Of a DNA stretch of 64,000 bases, positions 21,758 through 33,049 are shown one piece after another. The stretch covers positions 15,793,517 to 15,857,516 of the forward strand of contig OX235263.1 of the NCBI GenBank assembly GCA_944472135.2. The letters are read 5' to 3'. Each line of letters starts with the position of its first letter. Within the stretch, counting starts at the first letter, position 1. The notes under the pieces are model-generated. The model was not told where the DNA came from, ran no database searches, and worked only from the letters and a program-made list of their open reading frames with translations. The stretch comes from Trichobilharzia regenti. Lineage: Eukaryota; Platyhelminthes; Trematoda; Strigeidida; Schistosomatidae. The translations under genes were made by a program, and so were the position numbers.

Positions 21758-22011
21758 GTTTCTACTTGATATTCGTAGTTATTCTGTTGTCCGCTCAAGC
21801 TGTTTATACGACTTGGTAGGTAATATCAAGCATATAATATCAAACATGTTTATTTCCATGATGATGCCCAAAAACTGTCAAAATAGAAAGGCATAAAACA
21901 AAATCATTTTTTGAAGCTTAAGAATGAAGGTGCGTTATTTTTCACACTAGTTAGGCAGGTGGACAAACATTTTTAAACTAGCAACACTTTTCTAGACCTA
22001 ATCCGTCCTAC

Positions 22012-22188
22012 AATTGGTGGATGATGGCTAGCAGTGGAATCCAGGATGCGCATTTCGTCCTATTTGGGACTCGTCAGCTGGATGTACCTGCATTTCTCAG
22101 TGAGTGATGATGTTCCCACCGACATGTCAACCTGAGACCGAGCACTTCGGTCCAATCAATCGACGGGAAAATCAAAAATTCAATTCAA
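22012..22188 (-). mobile_element. SM-alpha-like hammerhead retroposon with target duplication
   Basis: A 177-base insertion is flanked by an exact 13-base direct repeat, TAATCCGTCCTAC, at 21999-22011 and 22189-22201. The minus strand carries a schistosome-type hammerhead. SM-alpha elements of schistosomes are known small retroposons with this ribozyme. Its upstream part (CGGTCTCAGGTTGACATGTC) also forms the arms of the inverted repeat at 28.94-29.13 kb. Confidence 0.85.
22032..22092 (-). ncRNA. Hammerhead ribozyme, SM-alpha type
   Basis: On the minus strand: helix I ATCCAG/CTGGAT, core CTGACGA, helix II GTCC/GGAC around AAATA, GAAA, then TGCGCA, cleavage triplet ATC. The helix III base pair beside the core is U-A here, where the usual schistosome ribozyme has C-G (GAAAC...GTC), so the change is compensated. 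All core nucleotides are present. AUC is an allowed NUH triplet. Self-cleavage is inferred, not shown. Confidence 0.85.
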
Positions 22189-22659
22189 TAATCCGTCCTA
22201 CCGCTGAGATGGCAATCAAAATAAAATAAAACAGTTAGGCGTATTAATTCACAGCAGTGTATTCGATGTAACGAAAAGGTTTTTTTATGTAAGTAAGCTT
22301 CTTTAAGAAACCTCTCGACAGATTTCACCACTATTAATAAATCATATTGATAGGAATTTTCGGTAATCTCATCCGTTTATCTTCACCAGTTGGGCATGTT
22401 AGGCGTTTATGAAACATTGTGTTATGTAAAGGTAAAGAAGAGGTTATATGGTGGTTTATTACGTTATTAACTTACTACATATTAACACACCCATTGCCGA
22501 AAACCTTGAAATCATTTTCAGTTTACTAGAATCAGACATATCCTTATTAGAAAGAAATCTTCTGCTTCACACCATTGAAATAATTAGAAGTTTAAAATTC
22601 TGTCTAGGATCTAATTATTGTCCATTTAGATATGATGGAGAGGGCCAATACAAGTAGCA

Positions 22660-23850
22660 GTCTAGAGGGTGTGAAAATACACACAAAAACAACCAATCAC
22701 GTTCAAGGTCACCAACTTGGAGATAGGACTAATAAACTCGTGGCGAAATCTAAAAGCTCACGACAGTTCAATTTGAAGTATGCGCTAAAGATTTCGCGGG
22801 TGTAGTGAAAGCTTCGCAAATTAAATATCCAGCTCAGAGAACACAACCACATCAAACTATTTTTACATTTATAGCGAATTTGAACAAATATACAAATGGC
22901 GTATCCATGGATTTTCCAGTTTCCCCAATGGATGATAATGTTTTCATGAATACACTTAAAAATAACATCTCAAAAAAAAAACACTTAAAATATGGCTAAG
23001 ATGTGTTAATTATACTTTCGTTTATTCTTGGAGAAACGGAATATTCAGTCATCTAGCACTGCGTTCACTTCAGAAGCGAAATCAGACTTTGATGAGTTAC
23101 CTTTCTAAGACTGTCTGGTTGCAAAGAAAGGAAAGGGATGTTGTGATACATCTGCATTCAGGAAGAAAATGCACTCCAACAAATAATCGAACTTCAGATT
23201 GTGGTAGCTTATTGGCGCAAGTCAATTTTACTTAGACGGCCGTACTCTTTGGTAACAGATGGGAAGGACAAGGGAGAAATAATAATATCGGATATTACTG
23301 AAATTCTAAAGGAAAATAACTAACCAAAGAACTTTATTAGCAAAATGCACTCCAAAACGAAGCATAGTCGACATGGACCTCAACAGTTGTCATTCTGTAT
23401 GTAGCAGAAACATCAGACAATATCGAAAGGGTACTCAATAAACACAGAATGAGAGTTTTCTTGAAAACCTCGCATAAACTACAAAGCTACCTTGTCCATA
23501 TGAAAGACCAAATCCCAAGGGATTCAAAGTCTAATTGTGTTTATAGAGTGAAATGTTTGGAATGTGATGAGACATACATCGGACAAGCGTTGCAGTCAGA
23601 AACAAAGTCAGAAGAAATGACGACCATGGAATAGAAAAGCTTGGAACAGTATCATTCATAGGTCCACATGTTTCTGATTTTGACAATTTTGAAATCACCG
23701 AGAAACATTTCAGAATTCACAAAGAATTTCTCAGCTAGGAAGCACTTCATATCAAGAGAAATCAGAATTGTTTTAGTATGAATAAGACAGACTTATGCAT
23801 AATATGACGTGCTTTCGACACTGCCATTCGTAAAGTGACAAAATCAATAC
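22660..23850 (+). pseudogene. Penelope-like element: terminus, RT palm start and GIY-YIG domain, broken
   Basis: A PLE terminus (GTCTAGAGGGTGTGAAAATAC onward, hammerhead-like region 22757-22830) is followed by RT remnants with VSMDFPVSPMDDNVF, then broken frames. The endonuclease at 23449-23634 reads LVHMKDQIPRDSKSNCVYR, VKCLECDETYIGQALQSE, with an intact CxxC-YIG core. FEITEKHFRIHKEFL and ALHIKRNQN mark the C-terminus. Same family as the PLE at 11.9-14.0 kb. Many stops. Confidence 0.7.
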
Positions 23851-23880
23851 AAATGTAACATGACGAAAGTAAAAGACAGA

Positions 23881-24660
23881 TTCAGCGAAGAAAATTTTTC
23901 TTAATCGACAAAATCATCTTCAGAGGCTGGCGTACAGTCGTATTTATACTTACCACAAAAATATATAGTGGTCTATTATTGAGTAATAGGGGGTGATATA
24001 ATTGATATAATTACATAGAAGTGGCTTTAGAAGTGAAAATTAAAAGTTGTAAATTACATGGTACTCAACGGCACAAAGTTAGAACTTTGATAAGGTTAAA
24101 ATTGCTATAGAGTGAGAATAAAGGTGGTAGTTGAGTGTTAATTTAACCAGTGTGAAGAGGGTGTGAAATGTACAGAAGGAACATATGAGAGTGATAATAA
24201 TGAATTCATTATTAAAGCAAAAGCAGACTAAAAGTAAAATTAAAAATTAAAAAACAAAAGAAAAATCAAAATGTTTTACAGAGAACGATTAGTGAAGAGA
24301 TTAAGACCAAGGTAGAATAAGAAACTGGACAAACTTTTTCTGTATACAGAGTTCAGGGTTATATTGACGAATTACCAGCGCCACTGCCATACACTAAAGT
24401 CGAAACCTGACGCCCTTTGTTCCACTTGGCCTCGCCTTGTAGATGATCCTGAAAGACTACTCTGGTGGAGCTGCATGGCCTGAGTTCACCAAATGCCTGA
24501 GAATTGAGCTAGTAATTGTCGCGCATTGTCCATTTGCTAAGCATGAGGGATAATGTTTAGATATGCGTTTGGAAAGTGTGCACTTTGTGCAGCCAATATA
24601 ACTAGCTCCACGCGAACAGGTGAATTTATAAACACACAAATGTAACAATCAATTTCTCTG
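23881..24660 (-). pseudogene. Penelope-like element, GIY-YIG domain with 3' end
   Basis: The minus-strand frame 24457-24648 reads CVYKFTCSRGASYIGCTKCTL, then SKRISKHYP and LVNSGHAAPPE, a recognisable GIY-YIG core with a stop soon after. A terminus at 23881-23945 (TTCAGCGAAGAAAA, CGTACAGTCGTATTTATAC) resembles that of the fragment at 0.84-1.6 kb. The DNA between is AT-rich 3' untranslated region. Confidence 0.7.
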
Positions 24661-24741
24661 TGTAATTACGTGCTATTTTTATGATTTTATACATTTAATT
24701 CATCTTACAGTCTACACATTATTTTGTTATCTTTATTTTTT

Positions 24742-24940
24742 ATTTTTATTTTTTTTTATTTTTGATTTACAACTTGATTCAACACTGTATTTTTGTTACA
24801 AGTATGGAATTTTCAGCATGGATATCGGTAGCCCAAATTTTGCAGGCCGACCATAGATATCAGGTGTGCGCCGGTGTGGGCTCGAACCCCGGACCATGTG
24901 CATGGTCGGCGAGAATCCTAACCACTGTGCCACCGACTGA
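24742..24940 (-). repeat. SINE family 1, full-length copy
   Basis: Minus-strand head TGGCACAGTGGTTAGGATTC, box B GGTTCGAGCCC, GGTCGGCCTGCAAAATTTG body and the GCTGAAAATTCCATAC tail. The plus-strand T-rich stretch at 24725-24765 would be its A-rich tail. Confidence 0.82.
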
Positions 24941-25009
24941 CCAACTTGACAAATTAAAAATTATCTCATAATGAAGAAAGAGAACTACTTTGTTGTACAT
25001 AAGTTGGTC

Positions 25010-25320
25010 TAAGCCACGTAGGAAGGTGTAAACTTCCAGGCTGGGGTCCTCGGGACGGTAAAAATCTATGGTTGGAAACAATTGGTGATATGGCTCAAAA
25101 TCGTTCTCAGTGGCTAGCGCAGATGAATCTACTCCTTGTGACTTATGATCTCCAATAAAACTGTTTTGTTCTTCGTTATTACTCTTCCTTTGTCTCACAC
25201 CTCTGCTCACTGTCTCTATTATGCTTTTCTTGTACTTTCTTCTCTTGCTTCGCGTGCTACACGGAGTGTGGCGACTTGAACTTCCGCACATTTGTGCAAA
25301 GTTCTATGTCAAAAACAGAC
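25010..25320 (+). repeat. LINE family B, 3' end
   Basis: Matches 8.95-9.26 kb in the same orientation: GGGGTCCTCGGGACGGTA, TCCAATAAAACTG, TTTGTGCAAAGTTCTATG. The minus-strand frame across it has no counterpart and is not a gene. Confidence 0.65.
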
Positions 25321-25383
25321 ATACAGACATAAGCTGGTGTTTTGTAGATTCAGGTTTAATTAAACTTTGATACAGCTATAAGT

Positions 25384-25465
25384 ATTGAATAGTGAAACGT
25401 CAGTAAAGACAACAATATCGTTTTGCACTATTATTCATTCGTTGGGAAACACGAAAATTTGTATA
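25384..25465 (+). repeat. PLE terminus fragment
   Basis: AATAGTGAAACGTCAGTAAA, then CAACAATATCGTTTTG, then ATTCATTCGTTGGGAAA match the reverse complement of the termini at 11.9 kb and 63.9 kb. Confidence 0.55.
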
Positions 25466-25599
25466 TTGATGAGTTTAAGGCTATTCTTTGCAACTATCAA
25501 ACTCTGACCGTCCCAAAATCCTAAACACAGTATTATAAACTTGATCTTCTCATAATAACATGTGAATGACATGGTATACCCATTTAACCAAAGCGGAAT

Positions 25600-26310
25600 T
25601 CAATGAAATCCCTTGCCACTGGCATCCAACGCATCTGTTGTTCTGCTATTCTAGAGACAGAATTAGATCTTTTGGAAGAAATCTTCATCCAAAATGGATA
25701 CCTACCAAGATTCAGCTCATTAAAAAAAGATCAAACTGAGAATTTGGAAAAATAAAATTTCGTTTTCACCGAAGAAGAAACTCTACATAAACTCTACATT
25801 GATTTCAAGGGAGATTTAACAAGCGACATTCTGAAGCAAAAAAATCACAGCTTCCCTGAGAAGATCATTCTTTGCAGCAACGAAAAAAAATGGGTTCTTC
25901 AGTCGCCCGCTGATCTACAGAAGCCTTAGGCACAGGGTCCCGCATTTAACCACTTCTAAGTGAGCATGTCAGTTCACGTTTCTAGTATGGAGTCAGGTAC
26001 ATCGGTGGTTTGAGGAGCATTCTGTCCGTCCAAGAGGATTCAAGAACACTATCCAGTGTGGTCGAGAAAAGGCAATACTGGTGCAATAAGGAGTGGGATA
26101 ATTGAACACTTGGTTAACACACTGATCATTCCATCTCAACAAAAACGCCTCATGCTTCGAAGTAACTTAAAGAGTCAAGAATAACCTACCAAACGCAATG
26201 CGGTTTCGTCTTGTCTAAAACTACTGAAACTCTGGCCATTCACACAGAAAAACCTGAGCTGTGCATTCAACCACTTCTATTGTTATAGAAACAACTTTGT
26301 TGCTATCCGA
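25600..26310 (+). pseudogene. Penelope-like element, linker and GIY-YIG relic
   Basis: Plus-strand pieces: LLEEIFIQNGYLPR, LYIDFKGDLTSDILKQK (linker), a YIGGLRSILSVQ core close to the expected YIGxTxRxLxxR, and TLVNTLIIPSQ toward the C-terminus, ending with a LCIQ-like tail near 26265. Several stops and frameshifts. Confidence 0.6.
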
Positions 26311-26700
26311 TGACCTGATTTACGTTTGTTTGTTTTGCTAGCTCCATATAAATCTTGTATTACTTTAAAACTCTTACGTAATTTCATATTTTCTTCTTTG
26401 TTTCATCAAACTATTCACATTAGTACGTTACTCTTTTTTTAACAACTGGTTGTGACAACTCACCGCCTTTGTGACTACCCTAGTTTCATTAACACCCACT
26501 TTTTTGATAGCGTTTGTATTACGTAACTCCATCCAAAACTTACTAATTCTCACCCCTCTAGTAAATGTAACTATAACCGACTGTCCAAATGAACTGACGT
26601 GAAGATTTGACAGAATAGTTCTAAAATATTTGGGCGCCTAGTGAGAAGTAGACATTGGTAAAAAATTATATTTGTAAAATCTCAGCGAGATTGAAATAAG

Positions 26701-26755
26701 TAATTCCAACGTTTCCTGCGTTCGGCAATCTGGTCCGAACTTCTTCAGGGAAATT
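26701..26755 (-). ncRNA. Hammerhead-like motif in PLE terminus
   Basis: Minus-strand order: helix I TTCC/GGAA, CTGAAGA, an extra base, helix II GTTCGG/CCGAAC, four extra bases, GAAA, then CGTT with GTT at the cleavage position. The unpaired bases around helix II depart from the standard fold, so this is only a candidate. PLEs are known to carry hammerheads in their terminal repeats. The inverted partner at 28820-28870 has CTAAAGA and should be inactive. Confidence 0.42.
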
Positions 26756-28186
26756 AATCGTAGTTAACATAACAGAGGTTTATATATAAATTTGAATAAG
26801 GCATTTAGAAAAAAAATTTCGCGAGATGATGGCATCATTTCGTAGTTTCTATGCAACCGCTTTACAACTAACGTGGTTAACAATGATAAAATAAAGATCA
26901 TGACAATTACTCAGTTAAATAAAAACAAAAGTACATACGAATGACCAATCATATTTAAATAGGTCGAATAGTCAGTTGATGGTAGGGGAAGGTTGAAGTC
27001 TATTGATTTTTATACACACAGTTTAGGCTGTATGTGTAAAAGGATCATCTCTTGTTTTTAAAAAAAACTTTGTCTAATCATGAGTCATAAAACATGTATC
27101 AACAAGTATAATAAACAAAAGTATATGAACTGTGATCAAAATTTGACCTCGGATTTACAAATATTGATAGTATGAAATATTCCTATACTATGAATTAAAA
27201 GTCAATCTGAACGAAGAATATTCTTTTTAATAATTTCTCCTCTTCAGGTTCTTACAATTATAAAATATAATATTTGTGGTCGTTACAATAAAGGCCAGTT
27301 ATGCCGTGGATACATTTTTAACGTAGAATAACAGATTAGTGATGGGGTGTCAAAATAAATAGTCGTATTTATGTGACAAACATGCTTTGGACTGAAATCG
27401 ATTACAAAATATTGTGAAATGGGAGACAATGGTGGTGATTAGGTCAAAATAGATTTGTAGAGTGTTGGGTAGGAAAATCGACAAATCACTTCAAGGTTAT
27501 AAAAGGTGTCAGGTGAGTAATTGGATAGTACTAAGTTGCCTGTCTTAAACAGGAGATAGTAAGACTGCAATGAGAGGTTGGTAATGAAATAACGAATATG
27601 TGAAATGAAACAGGTGGAGGTATATATTGAGAAAAGAGATAATATCACTAATAATAAGTCCGGATAGTATAAATGAAAAATTCGATAGTATTGAGGGAAT
27701 GTTTGCATGAAGGGCATATATTATGACGTATAATAATAATATTTGTAATAATAAGCAAAGGGAAAAAACCAAGAGGGTTAAGTGAAGGAGTACTATTGGT
27801 GGGAAGAAAAATCATCAATCCAAGTTTAGCCACGGTAAGAACAGCGTCTGGACGTGTTCATTTTGGATACAAAGTTTTGGTTTAGTCGATCTTATTGCAA
27901 CAGCTTCAGCTGGTCTATTTTTGTTAAACGCTTTACACAGAGTGTTCATGTGTGTGTGTGTGTGGGTAAATAGTTCTAAAACATTTCTTAACGTCTCCAT
28001 AAGAAGATATAGACAGTCTGGAATTTTGACCAAGCATTAATAATTAGTGATACATATCCATTTTTATTTATTAATCAGGATTTCCTATGCGTCAGCTAAC
28101 ATCACACCTTCAAGTCTGTCCAAACTGCTAGTATCTAGAATTTTATGATTAGACGTAATTTCAAAATTATGGTGGTTAGGATAAAA

Positions 28187-28263
28187 TTAAAAAAAAAAAA
28201 AAAAAAAAGATATGGGAAAAAAAGAAGGTTTGAAAAAAAAAAAAAAAAAAAAAAAAAAAATAG
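28187..28263. repeat. Poly-A low-complexity tract
   Basis: Two A runs (about 28187-28208 and 28237-28260) with a short A/G interlude. It could be a simple repeat or a low-accuracy consensus. The lysine-rich frame over it is not a gene. Confidence 0.6.
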
Positions 28264-28304
28264 ATGTAAGGAGGATGGAGGAATTTTTTTATATAAGAAG
28301 TGTT

Positions 28305-28745
28305 AATTTTCCTCACTTTTCATCACATAAAATACGTGCGAAGTATGTGAGCATAGAATTCTTATACTTAGACGTGCGAGCATACAGTTTTCTGAAGTTA
28401 CTCCTTGTTCTACCTGAGGAGATGCAAGGTGAAAGCTGAGGGTAAAGCGGATGCTCCAAGTCAGACAAAATCCCTTTAGCAAATTTATTGCATGAAGTCA
28501 AGTGCCTATCGACAACGACGTTAACTATGTGGTCCACTGGGACACCACTCACCCCACTGACAGTCTTCAGTATTCTACGAATTGTGACATAGTCTTTTTT
28601 AAGCAAACCAGGAAAGAATAAGGGTGAGCAATAAAGAAGAAAAGGTAGGATGCAAGAGTTTACGAACTGTAGGATGAGGGGTTGAGTTATACCCGAGTGT
28701 CTTAACTTCTTAATGTAAAATGTCAAGAGTTTAGTTGAAGCACCC
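28305..28745 (-). pseudogene. CR1-like LINE, C-terminal fragment
   Basis: One open minus-strand frame matches the C-terminus of the intact element at 33.5 kb: MTFYIKKLRHSGITQPLILQ, FPGLLKKDYVTIRRILKTV, HPLYPQLSPCISSGRTRS, ARTSKYKNS and ILCDEK. The RT catalytic part and the 3' tail are absent. It sits inside the PLE inverted-repeat unit. Confidence 0.8.
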
Positions 28746-28938
28746 TGTCGACATTATTGCTTTGTCTTCTTTCTGAAGATTGAGCTGCTTTATTCGACCT
28801 ACTGTTATGTTAATTTCCATTAATTTCCCTAAAGAAGTTCAAACCAGATTGCCGAACGCAGGAAACGTTGGAGTTACTCATTTCAGTCTCGCTGAGATTT
28901 TACGAATATAATTTTTTATAACCGCTTGTATTTTTAGT

Positions 28939-29132
28939 TGAATTTGAGATTTTCCTGTTGATTGATTGAACTGAAGTGCTCGGTCTCAGGTTGACATGTC
29001 GGCTTCTTCCACCAATGAAATACTAATTAAATGCCCAGACTTCGTCGAAGCATCTGCGTAAGAAGCCGACTGACATGTCAACCTGAGACCGAGCACTTCG
29101 GTTCAATCAATCGACGGGAAAATCTCAAATTC
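28939..29132. repeat. Inverted repeat with about 70-base arms
   Basis: The left arm (about 28939-29009, GTGCTCGGTCTCAGGTTGAC) and right arm (about 29050-29132, GTCAACCTGAGACCGAGCAC) are near-perfect reverse complements around a roughly 40-base loop. The arm also occurs within the SM-alpha-like element at 22.11-22.18 kb. Confidence 0.85.
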
Positions 29133-29159
29133 AATTAAAATTATTATGACTCGTTGCAT

Positions 29160-29350
29160 AAGACTTGGCTCTCGTGGCCTAAGTGGTCTAATGAATAACG
29201 CTTTGGCGTTTTAAACTGTAGGCAGTAGGTTCGAGTCTCGGTGGAAACATCATCACTGATTGCGGAATGCAGGTACAACCAGATGGCGAGTCCCGAATAG
29301 GATGAAATGCACGTTATCCTGGATTCCACTGCTAGTCGCCATTCACCAAT
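29160..29350 (+). repeat. SM-alpha-like SINE with pol III boxes and inactive hammerhead
   Basis: A tRNA-like head has box A TGGCCTAAGTGG and box B GGTTCGAGTCTC, then a hammerhead region: CCAGATGGCGAGTCCC, GGATGAAATGCACG, ATCCTGGATTCC. The core CTGANGA has become ATGGCGA (two required positions changed), so cleavage should be lost. Helix I CCAG/CTGG is still present. Confidence 0.75.
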
Positions 29351-30160
29351 TAAATACCGAATGTATGTTTGACGAACTTAATGTACACATGCATATAAAA
29401 CAACCCATATATATATATATTTGCGATTGTACAGATAAGAAAATGAATTCACCGGAAGGGAAGCAGCTCTTCACTGAACTGCGTGTGTTTTGTTTTCATA
29501 ACAAAGATTCTTTTTTTGTTTTCAGTCTAAAACAAATTTTTGCAAACTTGCGTAACTTTGGTTGGGGATATTCTTTATTGTATATCAAATATGTGTTTGT
29601 AAACTTATTCGTTTCACATTTTGTAACATGCTGTGAATTTTGGCAAGGATAAAAAACTGCTCTTTGCAACGAACACCTTGTGTAAACATTTCAAGTTAAT
29701 GCAAAAATTCAATTCATTCTACACCATGTGTTCCCATTGCTTTGTGCAAATTCACTAAAAAGGAATTCGTTTTAGTCAAATGTGTGAATGATTTAACGGT
29801 ATTTGTTTTCTTGGATTGTGTGTGTGTGACCAGTGTAAAAATGCTGAAAGCGTCATAGCTTCAATTATTCACAGATAATCTAGGTGTAAATATCATGTTT
29901 ATTTATATTAGTGTTTGACTTTTTTCTGACATATTTCAAATTCACCTGTCAGATGTATCACGGATTAGCGATTACAACATGCATTACTGCTAATTGGAAT
30001 GTTAATTGACATTGTCTAAATGCCTAATCATCTAGTTTGATTCATCAATGAAACATTGACGTATAGCAGGTGAAAGTACTTTTATTTTGTTTACATATGT
30101 AGACTTGAATTATGGAGGATTCGAACACAAATGCTTAGAACATTAATCTTGATAAAATTA
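29350..30160. other. Stretch without recognised gene
   Basis: The open plus-strand frame to 29652 has no family features. Otherwise AT-rich with no element signature. Confidence 0.45.
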
Positions 30161-30168
30161 GGTAGTAT

Positions 30169-31098
30169 TGTAACAGCAGAAGACAAGGGCCAGCCAAACA
30201 GATCGTTTATTTACGAAATCAACACATATTTATAGATTTTCATGTACATTATTATAGATTATTTTGAGCAAACAAACATTATCTTCTGATTGGTGGTTTC
30301 TCGCTGAATGGTAATCTATCATCTCTTTGTGGTCATTTCATGGAGTTCAGAATATCTATCTGCAAATTGTATCCACCTACGCAAAGTCTTCAGTGACTGG
30401 TTGTCGAATCAGTCTTTTTTCTTATTTTTCTCTCGGCCAATATTGGGGATCGTCCGTCTTGCTGTCTGGAATCTCGGCGGTAGCTGGTGTTTACCTCTTT
30501 CTCTTTGTTTATCATTGTGATTGTGTCTGCGTAACGCCATTTCAACGTGACCATATGTGGTCCTTCCCACTTTGGAAACTGTTTGCCTGACCCTGTCACA
30601 CATTCATAGGTATTTCGCCTCATACTTTTATATGCTGCTTACGCCTGATCTCCCATCAGCTTTCCAAGTAACAGCCTTATCGCTGACAGATCTTGAACGC
30701 CACTTGACTGTGCAGAAGCCTCGAAGTCCTGTCTGAAGATCCATATGCCTCCATCAAAAACTGCAGGGCATAGGCTTTCCATTTGTCGTCAGGGAGTGAT
30801 ATTCAATGTTACAACAGATCCTTTATTAGGGAAATTAACACATATTTATAGATTTTCATGTACATATTATAGATTATTGTTAGCAAAAAAACACAGTCCT
30901 TTGATTGGTTGTTTCTCACGGGAAGTTAACCTTGCATCTCTTTGTGACTTTTTCTTGAATGTCAGATCATCTAAATGTTAACTGTATCTGACTGCGCAAT
31001 GGCTTTCTTCTCATTTTCCCCACGACTAATGTTGGGGACATGAACATTGACGTAAACTACTGTCCATCAATTTTGACTAACAGCCAGCTCTCACCACA
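30169..31098 (-). mobile_element. Old non-autonomous LTR element with Gag-integrase fusion
   Basis: A diverged relative of the element at 42.0-43.1 kb in the same orientation. The LTR at 30169 begins TGTAACAGCAGAAGACAAGG and the second LTR spans about 30807-31098, ending CTCTCACCACA. GTAT and GCAT flank it, a possible aged four-base duplication. The inner end of the left LTR and the polypurine region are deleted near 30450. The fusion reading frame is broken by stops. Confidence 0.75.
30390..30790 (-). pseudogene. Gag-integrase fusion reading frame, broken
   Basis: Minus-strand reading: PAVFDGGIWIFRQDFEASAQ (Gag start), then across a stop AAYKSMRRNTYECVTGSGKQ, FPKWEGPHMVTLKWRYADT (integrase GPY-type tail). 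The Gag-to-integrase junction falls at the same residues as in the young copy, so the deletion predates both insertions. Confidence 0.7.
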
Positions 31099-31139
31099 GC
31101 ATCAGTAATAGTGATAGTCGAATCTCCACCTAAACTTCA

Positions 31140-32130
31140 CTCATGTTGAAAAAGCCAGTGATAGAGTTGACTGTGTATAGTAATTTGGAGACTCCTACTA
31201 CAACACTATGCAGTAACCCAAACGTTTATCAGCCTAATTCGACAGCTAGTTGACAACGTCACATGCCAAGTGATTCGCTGTAGAACATTCAGCAATGCCT
31301 TTGAAGTGAAGACTGGAGTAAGATAAGATTGACTGCTAACACTGGTGACATTCCTAATTATGGTGGACTGGATCAAAGGTCAGAGTAAGGGGGTTGAGCA
31401 AGAAGACAGGAATAGGTTGGGCCGGCAGGCATACTCTGAAAAATGACTTGAAATATGCGGACGATTTATTTCTAATTTCACTCAAGATATCCACGCTTGA
31501 AAACTTTAATAATGGTAGGAGAGGCAGGCCGAGAAGACAGTTCTTCAAAGGAATTTAGATAAGGCGGATCTGATGAAGACATCAAACGACCAGCAACGGA
31601 AATCTCCCATTTCTGTCAACTTCGGAATGTTTGAAAGACATCAGTTCCTTCACTTTTGTAGACAGCATTGTTTCAGCTACAGACGGTGTGAGTGACGATG
31701 CTAGAAACAAAATTGGAATATGAAATCACCCAGAAAATCTGTTGCACTGAACATGAACAATCTTCGACACTTATGTTGAGTTAGTCATGGCTTCTTTGTA
31801 GGTCAGAAGGTTGGCACGGGTGTCATGAAATACACTTCCAGGGGGATTCACATTTTATCAACAGCTGCCTTCTTTGGATATATACGTAAGGTCACACGGT
31901 CAAAAAGATTTACCAACAGGAAACTCTACGAACGAATCAATCAAGAGAAGCTGTTACTGAAAAAAAGCAAACGGCAAAAAGTGGAGATGCATCAGGCACA
32001 CACGCCAAGGAGACCGTCGGGTGATATCTTGCGTCAGGGACATGAGTGGAAATCTAGTAGGAAACAAAAACTTGGACGCTCGACGGTGACATTAAAGAAG
32101 TCTTGAAAGCAGGAGATTAGGGCTTATGCA
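31140..32130 (+). pseudogene. RTE-like LINE, 5'-truncated, broken
   Basis: Plus-strand fragments VEKASDRVDCV (palm start), QLVDNVTCQVIR, AFEVKTGVR with a stop where QGC is expected, FLIMVDWIK and a later LKYADDLFLISLK-like box near 31455, then C-terminal remnants to about 32130. The typical 3' AAT tail is not clear. Confidence 0.6.
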
Positions 32131-32329
32131 AAACTCCGTGGTTAACTGAAGAAGACTACACAGGACAGGATGAAATATAGATGTTCTGTTTTAGTCCTAT
32201 TTTCTACTCAAAATGAATAATAACGGTCATTGAAAATCAGTCGGACTACATTTGTAACTGGACTAATGTGGTATGGGTTTCAAATGCTTACTTCGTGAGG
32301 GACGTTAGCAATTGCAAGCGATGTTCGGG

Positions 32330-32512
32330 GGTCGGTGGCATAGCCACTAGGACTCTCGCCGACCATGCACATGGTCCGGGGTTCGGTCCCCTGCCGACGC
32401 ACACGTGATGCATCTGATCGGGCTGCAAAATTTGAGATATTGTTATCAAATGCTGAAAATTTCATACTTATATCAAAAATACGGTGTGGAATCGAGCTTT
32501 ATTTCCAAAATA
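32330..32512 (+). repeat. SINE family 1, full-length copy
   Basis: GTCGGTGGCATAGCCACTAG head, box B GGTTCGGTCCC, a slightly altered body and tail AATGCTGAAAATTTCATAC, GTGTGGAATCGAGC, then an A-rich end. Confidence 0.8.
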
Positions 32513-32519
32513 AAATAAA

Positions 32520-33040
32520 AAAAAATACAAATAGGCCACTTAATTTTATGTCATGCGTAATACATTGCGTTTGCTCCTTTTCATATATATTTTTCCAATA
32601 CATCCGCTTAATTTAACGGAATAATTGCATGAAAAATTGCTCCTAAACGATCCAGTTACAATATTGGTGGACATTTGAATGTTGAACGTTGTATTTAATA
32701 TCTGTTTTTCTCCTAGACTGAATGTTATTGTTCTCACAGATGCGGTATCATCTATATAAGGATAAAACATGTGCACTGTGGTACAGTATAATTCCAGCAT
32801 GGGTAAAATTTGTTATGATAAAGTCTCACAGTGTTATACAGTAATGTTTACTGATGACCACTTTTCGAGCACAATCTGTTACTCCTCATTATTATATCAA
32901 GGTACTACTCACACAACTTTATAACTTTGTTTATATAATTTCATCATTTTCCATCGCTTGATTTGGTTGATAGCAGTATTTTTCATATTTTGGTTATGAG
33001 TGATTAGTCAATGCTACTGCATGTGTTGGGTGCAGACTCG
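32520..33040. other. Stretch without recognised feature
   Basis: AT-rich. The minus-strand frame at 32546-32800 has no family features. Confidence 0.45.
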
Positions 33041-33049
33041 ATGAACAAG

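Larger units (their letters stand above)
26660..28920 (-). mobile_element. Penelope-like 3' end between inverted terminal repeats, with CR1 insert
   Basis: The block at 26660-26785 (CTCAGCGAGATTGAAATAAG, TTCGGCAATCTGGTCCGAAC) recurs inverted at 28805-28920 (GCCGAACGCAGGAAACGTTG). Between them lie minus-strand PLE endonuclease tail residues (27815-28033: EAVAIRSTKPKLCIQ), AT-rich 3' DNA at 26.79-27.8 kb, low-complexity A runs and a CR1-like fragment. Confidence 0.65.

Noticed and set aside
24860..25291. 143-codon minus-strand frame
   Set aside because: It runs antisense across the LINE family B 3' end and into a SINE head. The DNA blocks are shared with other copies in the opposite sense.
28212..28439. 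Frame starting with a lysine run
   Set aside because: Low-complexity A tract read into the antisense of a CR1 fragment.
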